Origin: Bacillota bacterium
GTDB lineage: Bacteria; Bacillota; Clostridia; Acetivibrionales; DTU013
NCBI GenBank assembly: GCA_023411645.1
Contig: JAEYON010000159.1
Location: forward strand, 1-23,266
DNA: 23,266 nt
Direction: 5' to 3'
Shown: piece after piece, positions 15,071-23,266 of the stretch
How the letters are laid out: each line of letters begins with the position of its first letter
How positions within the stretch are numbered: the stretch's first letter is position 1
Made by a program: the position numbers and the translations under genes
The notes under the pieces: model-generated
The model's database searches: none
Told to the model about the DNA's origin: nothing
What the model saw: only the letters and a program-made list of their open reading frames with translations

Positions 15071-15115
15071 GGGTTCTGCCGTTTCCGAGACTGTAAGACG
15101 GTAGAACCGTCCCCC
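15071..15115. repeat. REP-like palindrome upstream of the signal peptidase
   Basis: GGTTCTGCCGT (15072-15082) and ACGGTAGAACC (15098-15108) are inverted with one mismatch, and the right side continues into GTCCCCC. On the minus strand this reads GGGGGACGGTTCT..., which resembles a palindrome family I recall as frequent between genes in clostridia. The left arm lacks the matching GTCCCC extension, so one end seems eroded. It directly precedes the signal peptidase ribosome binding site. The family likeness is from memory. Confidence 0.55.
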
Positions 15116-15139
15116 TGACTACGTCCCGCTGTCTGTCCT

Positions 15140-16918
15140 TTACTCCGTTACCCTGATATGCAGCTCTGTGAGCTGCTTTTCATCCACCACATCCGGCGCG
15201 TTGGTCATCAGATCAGAAGCATTCTGCACCTTCGGGAATGCAATAACATCTCTGATGCTGCTCTTCCCGGCCATAAGCATGATCATCCTGTCAAGGCCGT
15301 ATGCCAAACCTCCATGAGGCGGCACGCCATATCTGAACGCATCGAGCAGATACCCGAACTTCGCCCAGGCCTCTTCCTCCGTAAAGCCCAACAGATTAAA
15401 CATCTTCTGCTGCAAATCCTGCATATGGATCCTGATACTACCTCCGCCAAGCTCGGTCCCATTGAGAATAATATCATATGCTTTGGCGCGCACCCTACCC
15501 GGATCACTGTCCAGATATTCCAGATCCTCATCCATAGGCGAGGTAAACGGATGGTGCTTCGCCACCCAGCGCTTTTCCTCCTCGTCATATTCCAGCAGCG
15601 GAAACTCGGTAACCCAAAGGAACCGGTACACATTTTTATCCAATATGTCAAGCTTTCTTGCTATCTCACATCTGAGCGCGCCAAGGGAATCAAACACCAC
15701 CTGATTGCTGTCGGCCACAAAGCAGATCAGATCGCCTGGCTTCGCCTGTGTCCGTTCGAGCAGAGCCTTCATTTCGTCCTCACTAAAGAACTTGCTAATG
15801 GATGCGCGGATCTCGTTCTCATCTACTGCAATCCAGGCCATTCCCTTCGCTCTGTAGGTCTTCACAAACTCCACAAGAGCGTCAATTTCCTTCCTGCTGA
15901 ACTTACCGCAGCCACTTGCATTGATCGCTCGAACGCTTCCTCCATTTGCAATTGCATCGGAAAATACCTTAAAGCCGCAGCCGGCAACCAAATCCGAAAC
16001 ATTCACCAATTCCATCCCAAAACGCAGGTCCGGCTTATCCGAGCCAAATCTGTTCATGGCTTCCTCGTATGACATCCGCAGGAAGGGCGTTTCCAAATCT
16101 ACGCCTAGTGCTTCCTTGAAAGCCTTCTTGATAAACCCTTCGTTAACCTGCAGCACGTCATCCACATTCACAAAAGACATCTCAAGGTCAATCTGGGTGA
16201 ACTCCGGCTGTCTGTCGGCCCTGAGATCCTCATCTCTGAAGCACTTTGTGATCTGCATATAGCGATCAAAGCCGGACACCATTAAAAGCTGCTTGAACAA
16301 CTGAGGCGACTGCGGCAGCGCAAAAAACTTACCAGGATGTACCCTGCTTGGCACCAGATAATCCCTTGCTCCTTCAGGCGAGCTCTTTATCAGCATCGGC
16401 GTTTCAACTTCAATGAAACCGTTAGCATCAAAGTAGTCTCTGGCAATCTTTGCAACTCTGTGACGCAGCACCAGCCCGGCTTGCATATCAGGCCTTCTCA
16501 GATCCAGATACCTGTATTTCAGCCTCATTGCTTCATTCACGCCGGAATCTTCTTCTATCTGCATCGGCGGCGTTTCAGACCTGCTGAGAATCCTCAGCTC
16601 CGATGCAATGATCTCGATTGCGCCAGTCTTCATGGAAGGATTGTTCGCCTCGGGACCTCTCCTGGCCACTTCTCCCACCACTGCAAGCACATATTCATTG
16701 CGAATTGCTTCAGCCTTCTCAAACAGCTCAGCATTGGTCACGCTGTTGAAAACGATCTGCAGCAAACCTGTCCTGTCGCGTAAATCAACAAACAGCAGGC
16801 TGCCCAGATTCCTGCGCTTGTGCGCCCAACCCATGACAACCACCTTTTTACCTGTATCCGCCTCACTGAGTTCCGTACACCTGTGTGTTCTTTTTAAGCC
16901 GTAAATCGTCTCACCCAT
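15140..16918 (-). CDS. aspS: Aspartyl-tRNA synthetase
   Basis: A 592-aa class II synthetase, normal length for the bacterial type, which charges tRNA-Asp with aspartate. The N-terminal OB fold includes VVVMGWAHKRRNLGSLLFVD (anticodon binding). The core has motif 2 as FRDEDLRADRQPEFTQIDLE (227-246) and motif 3 as GLAYGLDR (537-544), with the GAD insertion between (roughly 290-420), as is standard in bacteria. The RNLGS segment (Leu38 where non-discriminating enzymes often have His) hints at a tRNA-Asp-specific enzyme, but this is only a residue-level guess. GGAG lies 7 bases before the ATG. The gene starts 20 bases after hisS ends, so the two are co-transcribed. Confidence 0.98.
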   Translation of the reverse strand: MGETIYGLKRTHRCTELSEADTGKKVVVMGWAHKRRNLGSLLFVDLRDRTGLLQIVFNSVTNAELFEKAEAIRNEYVLAVVGEVARRGPEANNPSMKTGAIEIIASELRILSRSETPPMQIEEDSGVNEAMRLKYRYLDLRRPDMQAGLVLRHRVAKIARDYFDANGFIEVETPMLIKSSPEGARDYLVPSRVHPGKFFALPQSPQLFKQLLMVSGFDRYMQITKCFRDEDLRADRQPEFTQIDLEMSFVNVDDVLQVNEGFIKKAFKEALGVDLETPFLRMSYEEAMNRFGSDKPDLRFGMELVNVSDLVAGCGFKVFSDAIANGGSVRAINASGCGKFSRKEIDALVEFVKTYRAKGMAWIAVDENEIRASISKFFSEDEMKALLERTQAKPGDLICFVADSNQVVFDSLGALRCEIARKLDILDKNVYRFLWVTEFPLLEYDEEEKRWVAKHHPFTSPMDEDLEYLDSDPGRVRAKAYDIILNGTELGGGSIRIHMQDLQQKMFNLLGFTEEEAWAKFGYLLDAFRYGVPPHGGLAYGLDRMIMLMAGKSSIRDVIAFPKVQNASDLMTNAPDVVDEKQLTELHIRVTE

Positions 16919-16938
16919 AAGCCAACTCCTATTTCAAA

Positions 16939-18267
16939 TTATTTACTTTGATCTTTATCCATACCACTCTTTGAACCATGCTGCTCTTTATCCGCACACC
17001 TGGGCGCCTTGCACTGGTTTTTCAATCTGTCGATGATTGAATCAAGACTCACATCCTTCTGATCTCCCGACCGCATATCCTTCAACACTCCCTTGCCTGA
17101 CTCGATCTCATCGTCTCCCAGCACGATTGTATATGAAAACCCTTTCTTATTTGCGTATTTCATCTGAGACTTCAGGCTCCTGCCCATCAAATCTGTCTCA
17201 GCTCCGATGTTGCAACGGCGCAGCTTATTTATCATCACATGAGCAAAAGCCTGTGCCCTCTCCCCCATCGTTGCGATATAAATATCCATGGCAGACGGCT
17301 CGTTGATCTGTATGCCCTGGCTTTCCAGCTCCATCATCAGCCTCTCAACACCTAGCGCAAAGCCGATGCCTGGTGTAGGTGCGCCTCCTAATGCCTCCAC
17401 CAGCCCGTCATACCTTCCTCCGCCGCAAATAGTACCCTGAGTGCCGACATTCTCGGATATAAATTCGAACACTGTCTTCGTGTAGTAGTCAAGTCCCCTT
17501 ACGATCTGAGGATCCACACGGTATTCAATACCCAGATTGTCCAGCCCGGATTTCAGTCCATCAAAATGAATCCTGCAATCCTCACAGAGGTTATCAAGCA
17601 GCATAGGCGCACCGGTGATATTCTTTCTGCAGCGTTCCTCCTTGCAGTCAATGATTCTGAGAGGATTTTTTTCAAATCGGTTCTTGCAGTTATCACAAAG
17701 CTCTGACAGGTGCGGCCTGAAAAAGTCCTTCAGTTTTTCATGATAGGCGGCCCTGCAATGCGGGCAGCCGATACTGTTGATATTCAGCCCGGTTTTTCCC
17801 AATCCAAGCTTCTCGAAGAACATGGAAAGCAGGCTGATGATCTCAACATCGATGGCCGGGCCGTGTGAACCGAACGCCTCCACTCCAAATTGATGGAACT
17901 CCCTGTAGCGGCCCTTCTGAACATTCTCATACCTGTAGGCGGTAATATTGTAAAACAGCTTGATCGGCGATGGCATTGATGCCATGCCATTTTCTATGTA
18001 GCTCCTGACCACTCCGGCCGTACCCTCAGGTCTGAGTGTAATGCTCCTTTGTGCCTTATCATGGAAAGTGTACATTTCCTTCTGAACAATATCGGTGGTA
18101 TCGCCCACCCCTCTTTGAAAAAGCTCCGTGTGCTCGAAAACCGGTATCCTGATCTCCTTGAAACCAAACTTCTCACAGAGCCTGGCAAAAGCATTCTCCA
18201 CATACTGCCACTTATATATTTCGGACGGAAGAATGTCCCTGGTTCCCTTTGGCGCTTGATTGAACAT
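16939..18267 (-). CDS. hisS: Histidyl-tRNA synthetase
   Basis: A 442-aa class II synthetase that charges tRNA-His. It begins MFNQAPKGTRDILP. Motif 2 is YRYENVQKGRYREFHQFGVE (111-130), and the histidine-binding signatures are RGLDYYTKTVFEF (257-269) and GGGRYDGL (282-289). The insertion domain has eight cysteines in pairs (168/171, 191/194, 208/213, 228/231), which could hold one or two metals, as in many Firmicutes homologues. The last ~25 residues (CKAPRCADKEQHGSKSGMDK and on) are polar and lie outside the anticodon-binding domain, so they look like an added tail. AGGAGG lies 5 bases before the ATG. It is flanked by the MBL hydrolase gene upstream and aspS downstream. Confidence 0.98.
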   Translation of the reverse strand: MFNQAPKGTRDILPSEIYKWQYVENAFARLCEKFGFKEIRIPVFEHTELFQRGVGDTTDIVQKEMYTFHDKAQRSITLRPEGTAGVVRSYIENGMASMPSPIKLFYNITAYRYENVQKGRYREFHQFGVEAFGSHGPAIDVEIISLLSMFFEKLGLGKTGLNINSIGCPHCRAAYHEKLKDFFRPHLSELCDNCKNRFEKNPLRIIDCKEERCRKNITGAPMLLDNLCEDCRIHFDGLKSGLDNLGIEYRVDPQIVRGLDYYTKTVFEFISENVGTQGTICGGGRYDGLVEALGGAPTPGIGFALGVERLMMELESQGIQINEPSAMDIYIATMGERAQAFAHVMINKLRRCNIGAETDLMGRSLKSQMKYANKKGFSYTIVLGDDEIESGKGVLKDMRSGDQKDVSLDSIIDRLKNQCKAPRCADKEQHGSKSGMDKDQSK

Positions 18268-18281
18268 AGCTGCCTCCTATA

Positions 18282-19004
18282 TTATCCTATATTCTTTCTT
18301 TCGTTACCGATACACGTTGCAGGTCCATGCCCCGGATAAACGGTCAGTTCATCCTGAAGCTCCATTAGTCGGTTCAGTGATTCTGCCAGTTGCTTGCTGT
18401 CACCCGCGCCAAGATCTGTTCTGCCAACGCCGCGCCTGAATAAGGTGTCTCCGGTAAAGATGCAGCAATCGCCGGTTCCGGCTTCTGCTCCGGCCTGTGC
18501 TTTTGCTGATGTTACGGCTGATGCTGCTTCTGACGCTACGATATCTGCCTCAGCTATTGTGCCGTTCTCTATTCCAGTCAAACATTCTGCCGCCTTAATG
18601 CACATACTTCCGGGCGTATGACCCGGCGTATGGATAAACTCAAGCCTGACACTTCCGATCTTCAGCGTATCGCCGTCCCTTACAAGAGTATCAGCCTGCC
18701 TGAACCGCTTGTTGCTGCCGAACATCACTGAACCGTTGAGCACCTCATCCTCAAGCAGCGGCGCATCCTTCTCATGGATCACGACCTTGCCTCCACAAAC
18801 GTCCTGAAGCTCACCAAAATTCACAATATGGTCAATGTGGGCATGTGTCAGTATAATATATTTTAGAATCAATTGATTCGTTTTCAGTATCTGAGAAACC
18901 TCACGTGGTTCAATTCCCGCGTCGATCACAGCCGCCTCGCCTGAAGCCCCGACGATATAGCAATTCGACTGCAGCATCCCCGTATCCAACCGTTGTATAA
19001 ACAA
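18282..19004 (-). CDS. MBL-fold metallo-hydrolase (glyoxalase II-like) with Ala-rich insertion
   Basis: A 240-aa metallo-beta-lactamase-fold hydrolase. Metal ligands are visible in HAHIDH (54-59), H125 and H129 in HTPGHTPGS, D186 in GDTLFRRGVGRTD, and H226 in YPGHGPAT. This pattern fits the glyoxalase II-like hydrolases found beside rel and hisS in Firmicutes; the true substrate is not established. A ~40-residue Ala/Glu-rich segment (about 139-179) interrupts the fold between two conserved strands and looks like an added surface loop. The longest frame starts at ATG 19028, directly after the rel stop. GGGAGG lies inside that frame and a TTG at 19004 sits 7 bases after it, giving MFIQRLDTGMLQSNCYIV, which matches the usual family N-terminus, so I prefer 19004. 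Confidence 0.9.
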   Translation of the reverse strand: MFIQRLDTGMLQSNCYIVGASGEAAVIDAGIEPREVSQILKTNQLILKYIILTHAHIDHIVNFGELQDVCGGKVVIHEKDAPLLEDEVLNGSVMFGSNKRFRQADTLVRDGDTLKIGSVRLEFIHTPGHTPGSMCIKAAECLTGIENGTIAEADIVASEAASAVTSAKAQAGAEAGTGDCCIFTGDTLFRRGVGRTDLGAGDSKQLAESLNRLMELQDELTVYPGHGPATCIGNERKNIG

Positions 19005-19028
19005 TCCCAAACCTCCCTGACTAATCAT

Positions 19029-21215
19029 CTACTGCTTATTCCTCGTAACCTCAAACACGCCGTCCACTTTTTTTAGTCTCTTGATAATTTTATCCAATTG
19101 TTCCGTATCTATAATCTCAAGCGTCAAATTGATAATTGCAATCTGATCCCTGGTAGTTCTGGCATTCATCGCCTTGAGAGGAATTTTCGCCTCTGCAGTG
19201 GTGTTGGTTATCTCCATCAGCAGTGCGGTCCTGTCATTTGCCATAACCGTAATGTCCGCCTTGTAAGCCACATTGCTGGAGGTATACCACTTCACCTCGA
19301 TCAGGCGCTCATCCTCCCCTTGACTGCCGGAAACATTCGTACAGTCACTTCGGTGAACAGAAACCCCCCTGCCTCTGGTAATATAACCGATAATCTGATC
19401 GCCAGGTACAGGATTGCAGCACCGTGACAGTCTGACCAGACAGTTGTCGATCCCTTTGACAATAATTCCGTTTTCCGGTATGGCCTTCTTCTTTTTTTCC
19501 TTTTCCTTCTCCTGCCTGGCCAGCAGCTCCTTTTCCAGTTCCTCTAGCTCGTCCGGCTTCAGCGTCTTCTTATACTCCTCCTTGAGCCTTGATACTACTT
19601 TACTTGCGCCGATGCCGCCGTAGCCGACCGCCGAAAACACGTCTTCAACAGAATTAAAATTATACTTTTTGAGCATCACATCGACCCATTCGCTCTTAAA
19701 AAGCTGGTTGTAAGTAAAACCCTGCTTTTTCAGCTCCCGGTCGATGCTTTCCTTACCCCTCAGTATATTCTCTTCTCTGTTTTCCCTCTTGAACCACTGA
19801 TTAATCTTGTTTCGCGCCTGTGAGCTTTTGACTATCTTGAGCCAGTCCCGGCTTGGCCCGTGGACATTGGAGGATGTCAGTATCTCTACAATATCTCCGT
19901 TTTTCAGAGCGTATCCCAGTTTAACGATTTCGCCATTCACACGCGCACCCATCATCTTATTGCCAATGGCGCTATGTATAGAATAGGCGAAGTCAATAGG
20001 GTTTGAACCCACCGGCAAATTGACGACATCTCCCTTTGGAGTAAATACAAAAACCTCATCCGCGAACAAATCTATCTTTACCGTCTCGACAAACTCATTC
20101 GCATCGTTGGCCTCCTTCTGCCATTCAAGCATCTGACGGAGCCAGGCCATCTTATTGTCCAGTTCACTTTTACTTCCGGAACCCTCCTTGTATTTCCAAT
20201 GAGCCGCAATACCAACCTCGGCTACCTTATGCATGTCCCATGTTCTTATCTGCACTTCGAAGGGATGTCCCTCATGGCCAATAAGCGTCGTGTGCAGTGA
20301 CTGATACAAGTTGGGCTTGGGCATCGCGATATAATCCTTAAACCTGCCCGGCATGGGCTTATAAAGCTCATGCACCAGCCCCAGTACTGCGTAGCAGTCC
20401 TTGACAGAATTCACAATTACCCTTACCGCAAATAAATCATAGATCTGATCCAGTGTTTTATTCTGCTCCTGCATCTTGCGATAAATACTATAAAAATGCT
20501 TCGGGCGCCCGTCGATCTTTGTTTCGATCCCAAGCTCCGTCGTCCTTAGCTTGATTTCATCCTTTATCTGTGTGATATAAGCTTCGCGTTCCCTGCGCCT
20601 TATGGAAATCTTATCGACAAGGTCATAATATTCTTTTGGGTGAAGATAACGAAGGCAAACATCTTCCAGCTCCCACTTAATCTTTGAAATACCCAGTCTG
20701 TGTGCAAGCGGAGCATAAATCTCCAGCGTTTCCTTTGCCTTTTCTACCTGCTTGTCCGCAGGCATGTATTTGAGAGTGTGCATATTGTGCAGACGATCCG
20801 CAAGCTTAATGAGAATGACCCTGATATCCTTAGCCATAGCCAAGAACATTTTACGAAGATTCTCCGCCTGCTGCTCCTCTTTGGTGGTGTAAGGTATCTT
20901 ATCCAGCTTCGTCACACCGTCCACAAGCATAGCAGTATCCTCGCCAAACATGCCCTTAATCTCGTCATAGGTGCAGTTGGTGTCCTCAACTGTGTCGTGG
21001 AGCAATCCTGCAATAATCGTAGTGGTGTCCAGCTCCAGACCGGCCAAAATGTGCGCAACTTCAACGGGATGGCTGATATACGGATCACCCGACTCCCTCA
21101 GTTGCCCCTCATGTGCGCTGGACGCCATTTTATAAGCTTTCTCCAGCAGCGTGAAGTCACCGTTTGGATTATATTCTTTTATCTTCGCAACAAGCCTATT
21201 GTACCGGTTTTCCAT
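19029..21215 (-). CDS. rel: Bifunctional (p)ppGpp synthetase/hydrolase Rel
   Basis: A 728-aa stringent-response enzyme. Its HD hydrolase domain has H73/D74 in AGLLHDTVEDT, its synthetase domain has FYSIYRKMQEQNK, and a TGS domain (VFVFTPKGDVVNLPVGSNPI) and a C-terminal ACT-type regulatory domain follow. The synthetase carries RFKD (in PGRFKDYIAMPKPN), the charge pattern of bifunctional Rel/SpoT and not of monofunctional RelA. It makes ppGpp on ribosome starvation signals and also breaks it down. The longest frame starts at a TTG at 21248 with no ribosome binding site. ATG 21215 has AGGAGG 6 bases upstream, so I use it. It follows apt by about 48 bases, the usual Firmicutes order. No D-Tyr-tRNA deacylase gene (dtd) follows, though it often does. 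Confidence 0.97.
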   Translation of the reverse strand: MENRYNRLVAKIKEYNPNGDFTLLEKAYKMASSAHEGQLRESGDPYISHPVEVAHILAGLELDTTTIIAGLLHDTVEDTNCTYDEIKGMFGEDTAMLVDGVTKLDKIPYTTKEEQQAENLRKMFLAMAKDIRVILIKLADRLHNMHTLKYMPADKQVEKAKETLEIYAPLAHRLGISKIKWELEDVCLRYLHPKEYYDLVDKISIRRREREAYITQIKDEIKLRTTELGIETKIDGRPKHFYSIYRKMQEQNKTLDQIYDLFAVRVIVNSVKDCYAVLGLVHELYKPMPGRFKDYIAMPKPNLYQSLHTTLIGHEGHPFEVQIRTWDMHKVAEVGIAAHWKYKEGSGSKSELDNKMAWLRQMLEWQKEANDANEFVETVKIDLFADEVFVFTPKGDVVNLPVGSNPIDFAYSIHSAIGNKMMGARVNGEIVKLGYALKNGDIVEILTSSNVHGPSRDWLKIVKSSQARNKINQWFKRENREENILRGKESIDRELKKQGFTYNQLFKSEWVDVMLKKYNFNSVEDVFSAVGYGGIGASKVVSRLKEEYKKTLKPDELEELEKELLARQEKEKEKKKKAIPENGIIVKGIDNCLVRLSRCCNPVPGDQIIGYITRGRGVSVHRSDCTNVSGSQGEDERLIEVKWYTSSNVAYKADITVMANDRTALLMEITNTTAEAKIPLKAMNARTTRDQIAIINLTLEIIDTEQLDKIIKRLKKVDGVFEVTRNKQ

Positions 21216-21263
21216 CCATCGCCTCCTGCGATTACGTTCGTTATCCAATGCCCGTATACCGGA

Positions 21264-21779
21264 TCAAAACTCTACAATAGAACGGATTTCATAGCCATGC
21301 AGCCTTCTTCTGCCATTCAAATAAGTGAGTTCAATGAAAAAAACCAACCCCGCCACTTCTCCACCAAGCTTCTCAACCAGCTTGATATTTGATTCCATTG
21401 TTCCGCCCGTGGCAAGCAGATCATCCACTATAAGGACCCTTTGTCCCGGTCGGACAGCATCCTCATGTATCTCAAGAATGTCGGTACCGTACTCCAAATC
21501 GTATTCAATACTGGCCGTCTTGTACGGGAGCTTCCCCCTCTTTCTGATCGGCACAAAACCCTTGTTTAGGGCATAGGCCAGTGGAGCCCCAAAAATAAAG
21601 CCTCTGGACTCCGGGCCAATGATGATGTCAAAATCGCCCATCTCCTCTGTCAGCTTCTTCATTTGCGTTATACTTTGCTGCAATGCTTCGTGATCCTGCA
21701 GAACTGTAGTAATATCAATAAAATCAATGCCTTCTTTCGGGAAATTTGGTACATGTCTCAGCTTTGCTTTCAGATCCAT
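21264..21779 (-). CDS. apt: Adenine phosphoribosyltransferase
   Basis: A 171-aa cytosolic enzyme that joins adenine to PRPP to make AMP (purine salvage). It begins MDLKAKLRHVPNFPKEGIDF, has IIGPESRGFIFG (53-64), and the PRPP-binding loop VLIVDDLLATGGT (115-127). Length matches the family. The longest frame starts at 21803, but the ATG at 21779 has GGAGGAGG about 10 bases upstream and gives the standard N-terminus. A near-consensus promoter lies about 60 bases upstream of this ATG, so the apt-rel-MBL-hisS-aspS group can be transcribed independently of recJ. Confidence 0.97.
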   Translation of the reverse strand: MDLKAKLRHVPNFPKEGIDFIDITTVLQDHEALQQSITQMKKLTEEMGDFDIIIGPESRGFIFGAPLAYALNKGFVPIRKRGKLPYKTASIEYDLEYGTDILEIHEDAVRPGQRVLIVDDLLATGGTMESNIKLVEKLGGEVAGLVFFIELTYLNGRRRLHGYEIRSIVEF

Positions 21780-21833
21780 GGTGGTACGTCCTCCTCCAGT
21801 CAACAGGACAACTCCCTGCGGGTTAATATAACT

Positions 21834-21862
21834 ATTATAGTCATTTGCCTGACTAAAAACAA
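21834..21862 (-). promoter_or_regulatory. Near-consensus promoter upstream of apt
   Basis: On the minus strand TTGTTT (21862-21857), a 17-base spacer and a perfect TATAAT (21839-21834) lie between the recJ stop and apt. The -10 is preceded by GAC. Spacing and match support a sigma-A-type promoter for the apt-rel block. Confidence 0.75.
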
Positions 21863-21901
21863 TGTTTTTGTCGAACTCCTCATTTTACGCAGCACTTACT
21901 A

Positions 21902-23266
21902 TCACTTTGCGCAGCGCTTGATATCGCTAAGGAGCAATTGGAGCCGCTCGCTGCCATTCCAGGTGTTGATGTCCGGTGTAAATGCGGCATCGATCACATC
22001 TCCCTTCCTAAGCTCCTCCGCCAGTGCTCCCATACCGAACCCGACAGCGTCCACATTAAATCCGCCGTCCGCCAGCCTCAGCTTAAGATGTTTGCCCCCT
22101 GTCATTGTTCTTATATCCATAACAACCAGATCCGTATAAGCAAACCTTGGGTTTGGATTTGCTTCGCCAAATGGTGCCATTCCAGCCATTTCCCGTACAC
22201 TTGTCAGCGTAATATCTCCACGCTCCAAAAGGGCATCCAGCCTAAGGCATGGTGTCAGATTATCATCAGTCAGCACTCTGTCAGCGTACTCATTGATACG
22301 GATACGGAATTCTTCGATCATATCCGCCTTCAGGCTCAATCCTGCGGCCATTTCATGACCACCGAAACGCTCTAGCAAGTCCTGGCAATCAGCAAGAGCC
22401 ATAAACAAGTTGAAGCCCTTGATACTTCTGCCTGAACCCTTCCCGATCCCCTCATCAACAGATATGACAATACACGGTCTGTAATACCTCTCTAAAACCT
22501 TTGACGCAACAATACCAACCACACCATGATGCCAACCATCGCCCACGACTACCAGGACCTTCTGCCTGACCGGATCAAGCTTTTCCTCTACATAGGCGAA
22601 GGCCTCCTCAAGAATTTTGCCTTCTGTCTCCTGCCTGTTACGGTTTTCAGCATCCAGTTCCTTTGCAATTGCTTCCGCCAATACGAGCTCCTTTGCTGTG
22701 AATAGCCTTACACCCCTTGATGCATCTCCAAGACGACCTGCCGCATTGACTCTTGGCGCCAGCGCGAATGCCGCTCCGAAAGAGGTGATGGGTTTTTCGG
22801 ACAACCCGGCAATATTGATCAGCGCCCTCAAGCCGGGGTTCTTTGTCGATTCCATCTCTTTAAGTCCGAAGCCGGCAATCAGCCTGTTCTCCTCCTGTAG
22901 CGGAACAACATCTGCAATGGTTGCCAGTGCGGCCAGATCGACATATTTCATATATTCATCTCCGCGACCTGAACGGATACATAACCCCTGAACCAGCTTA
23001 AGAGCAACTCCTGCGCCGCACAGCTCCTTGAACGGATATCCGCAGCCGGGCTTGTGCGGGTTTAATACTGCATAAGCATCCGGAAGGGTTTCCTTACATT
23101 CATGATGATCCGTTACAATCACCTGCATCCCTGCCATCTGAAGCTGATCCACTTCATCAACGGAAGTAATCCCGCAGTCCACAGTGATCACTAAAGACAC
23201 ATCAAGCTGCTTCACTTTTTCAACAGTCGTATTTGAAAGACCATAGCCGTCCTCCATCCGATCCGG
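21902..23266 (-). CDS. recJ: Single-stranded-DNA exonuclease RecJ, C-terminal part
   Basis: The frame is open at the right edge, so the N-terminus is missing; about 454 residues are visible, starting at PDRMEDGYGLS. RecJ is a 5'-3' single-strand exonuclease acting in recombination and repair. Visible marks are VITVDCGITS and VTDHHE (the DHH metal-binding motif), NPHKPGCGYPFKELCGAGVA, LATIADVVPL, ALAPRVNAAGRLGD, and the DHHA1-type GGHEMAAGLSLK. The C-terminal OB-like domain is present up to the stop. Nothing indicates damage. It lies directly upstream of apt, as in many Firmicutes. No terminator is seen between recJ and the apt promoter, so some read-through is likely. Confidence 0.97.
   Translation of the reverse strand, partial: PDRMEDGYGLSNTTVEKVKQLDVSLVITVDCGITSVDEVDQLQMAGMQVIVTDHHECKETLPDAYAVLNPHKPGCGYPFKELCGAGVALKLVQGLCIRSGRGDEYMKYVDLAALATIADVVPLQEENRLIAGFGLKEMESTKNPGLRALINIAGLSEKPITSFGAAFALAPRVNAAGRLGDASRGVRLFTAKELVLAEAIAKELDAENRNRQETEGKILEEAFAYVEEKLDPVRQKVLVVVGDGWHHGVVGIVASKVLERYYRPCIVISVDEGIGKGSGRSIKGFNLFMALADCQDLLERFGGHEMAAGLSLKADMIEEFRIRINEYADRVLTDDNLTPCLRLDALLERGDITLTSVREMAGMAPFGEANPNPRFAYTDLVVMDIRTMTGGKHLKLRLADGGFNVDAVGFGMGALAEELRKGDVIDAAFTPDINTWNGSERLQLLLSDIKRCAK

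Noticed and set aside
15158..16072. 304-aa plus-strand open frame opposite aspS
   Set aside because: It lies wholly antisense to a clear aspartyl-tRNA synthetase, has no ribosome binding site or family features, and has a composition expected from the reverse complement.
18268..18281. T-box leader for hisS or aspS
   Set aside because: The gaps upstream of hisS (14 bases) and aspS (20 bases) are far too short to hold a T-box.

Overview
The window looks like a chromosome segment from a low-to-mid-GC Gram-positive anaerobe of the class Clostridia. The evidence is strong GGAGG-type ribosome binding sites, several likely TTG/GTG starts, a very large acyl-CoA dehydratase activase-like protein typical of clostridia, and the Firmicutes-type gene order recJ-apt-rel-(MBL hydrolase)-hisS-aspS. 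The exact genus cannot be fixed from sequence alone; a cellulolytic-cluster clostridium is a guess.

Region 1 (1 to about 8.75 kb, all on the minus strand) is the front half of a contractile injection system (CIS), a phage-tail-like apparatus. In transcription order, from high to low coordinates, it reads: a 162-aa unknown protein; a YbjN/secretion-chaperone-like protein; a two-domain AAA+ ATPase of the CIS type; a 386-aa unknown protein; the contractile sheath; the tube protein; a tail-assembly (gp41-like) protein with a CxxC-H motif; a small DUF6760-like protein; a second tube paralogue with a repeat-bearing N-terminal extension; and the start of another small gene that runs off the window. 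Baseplate, spike, fibre and cargo genes are presumably beyond position 1. There are no head, portal, terminase, integrase or lysis genes here, so this reads as a dedicated CIS and not a prophage.

Region 2 (about 8.75 to 9.9 kb, plus strand) holds a divergently transcribed OmpR/PhoB-type response regulator with no histidine kinase beside it, then a 41-aa single-span membrane peptide ORF behind a near-consensus promoter. The intergenic DNA carries TGTTACATA-type sites. The same 9-mer recurs inside a phased array of 20-bp direct repeats immediately upstream of a TTGACA element in front of the 386-aa/sheath/tube genes. This suggests, but does not prove, that the regulator controls the injection system from two promoters.

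Region 3 (9.9 to 15.1 kb, minus) holds a 1474-aa fused activase/dehydratase-like Fe-S protein and a type I signal peptidase. They are separated by a perfect 12-bp hairpin and a 17-bp tandem duplication next to the activase start. A palindrome resembling clostridial REP-like elements lies just upstream of the signal peptidase.

Region 4 (15.1 kb to the end, minus) is a housekeeping block transcribed as recJ (partial), apt, rel, MBL-fold hydrolase, hisS, aspS. A near-consensus promoter precedes apt. Several gene starts were moved here from the longest ORF to internal codons with a proper Shine-Dalgarno sequence. No tRNA, rRNA, CRISPR array, insertion sequence or stretch over 300 bases without a gene was seen.
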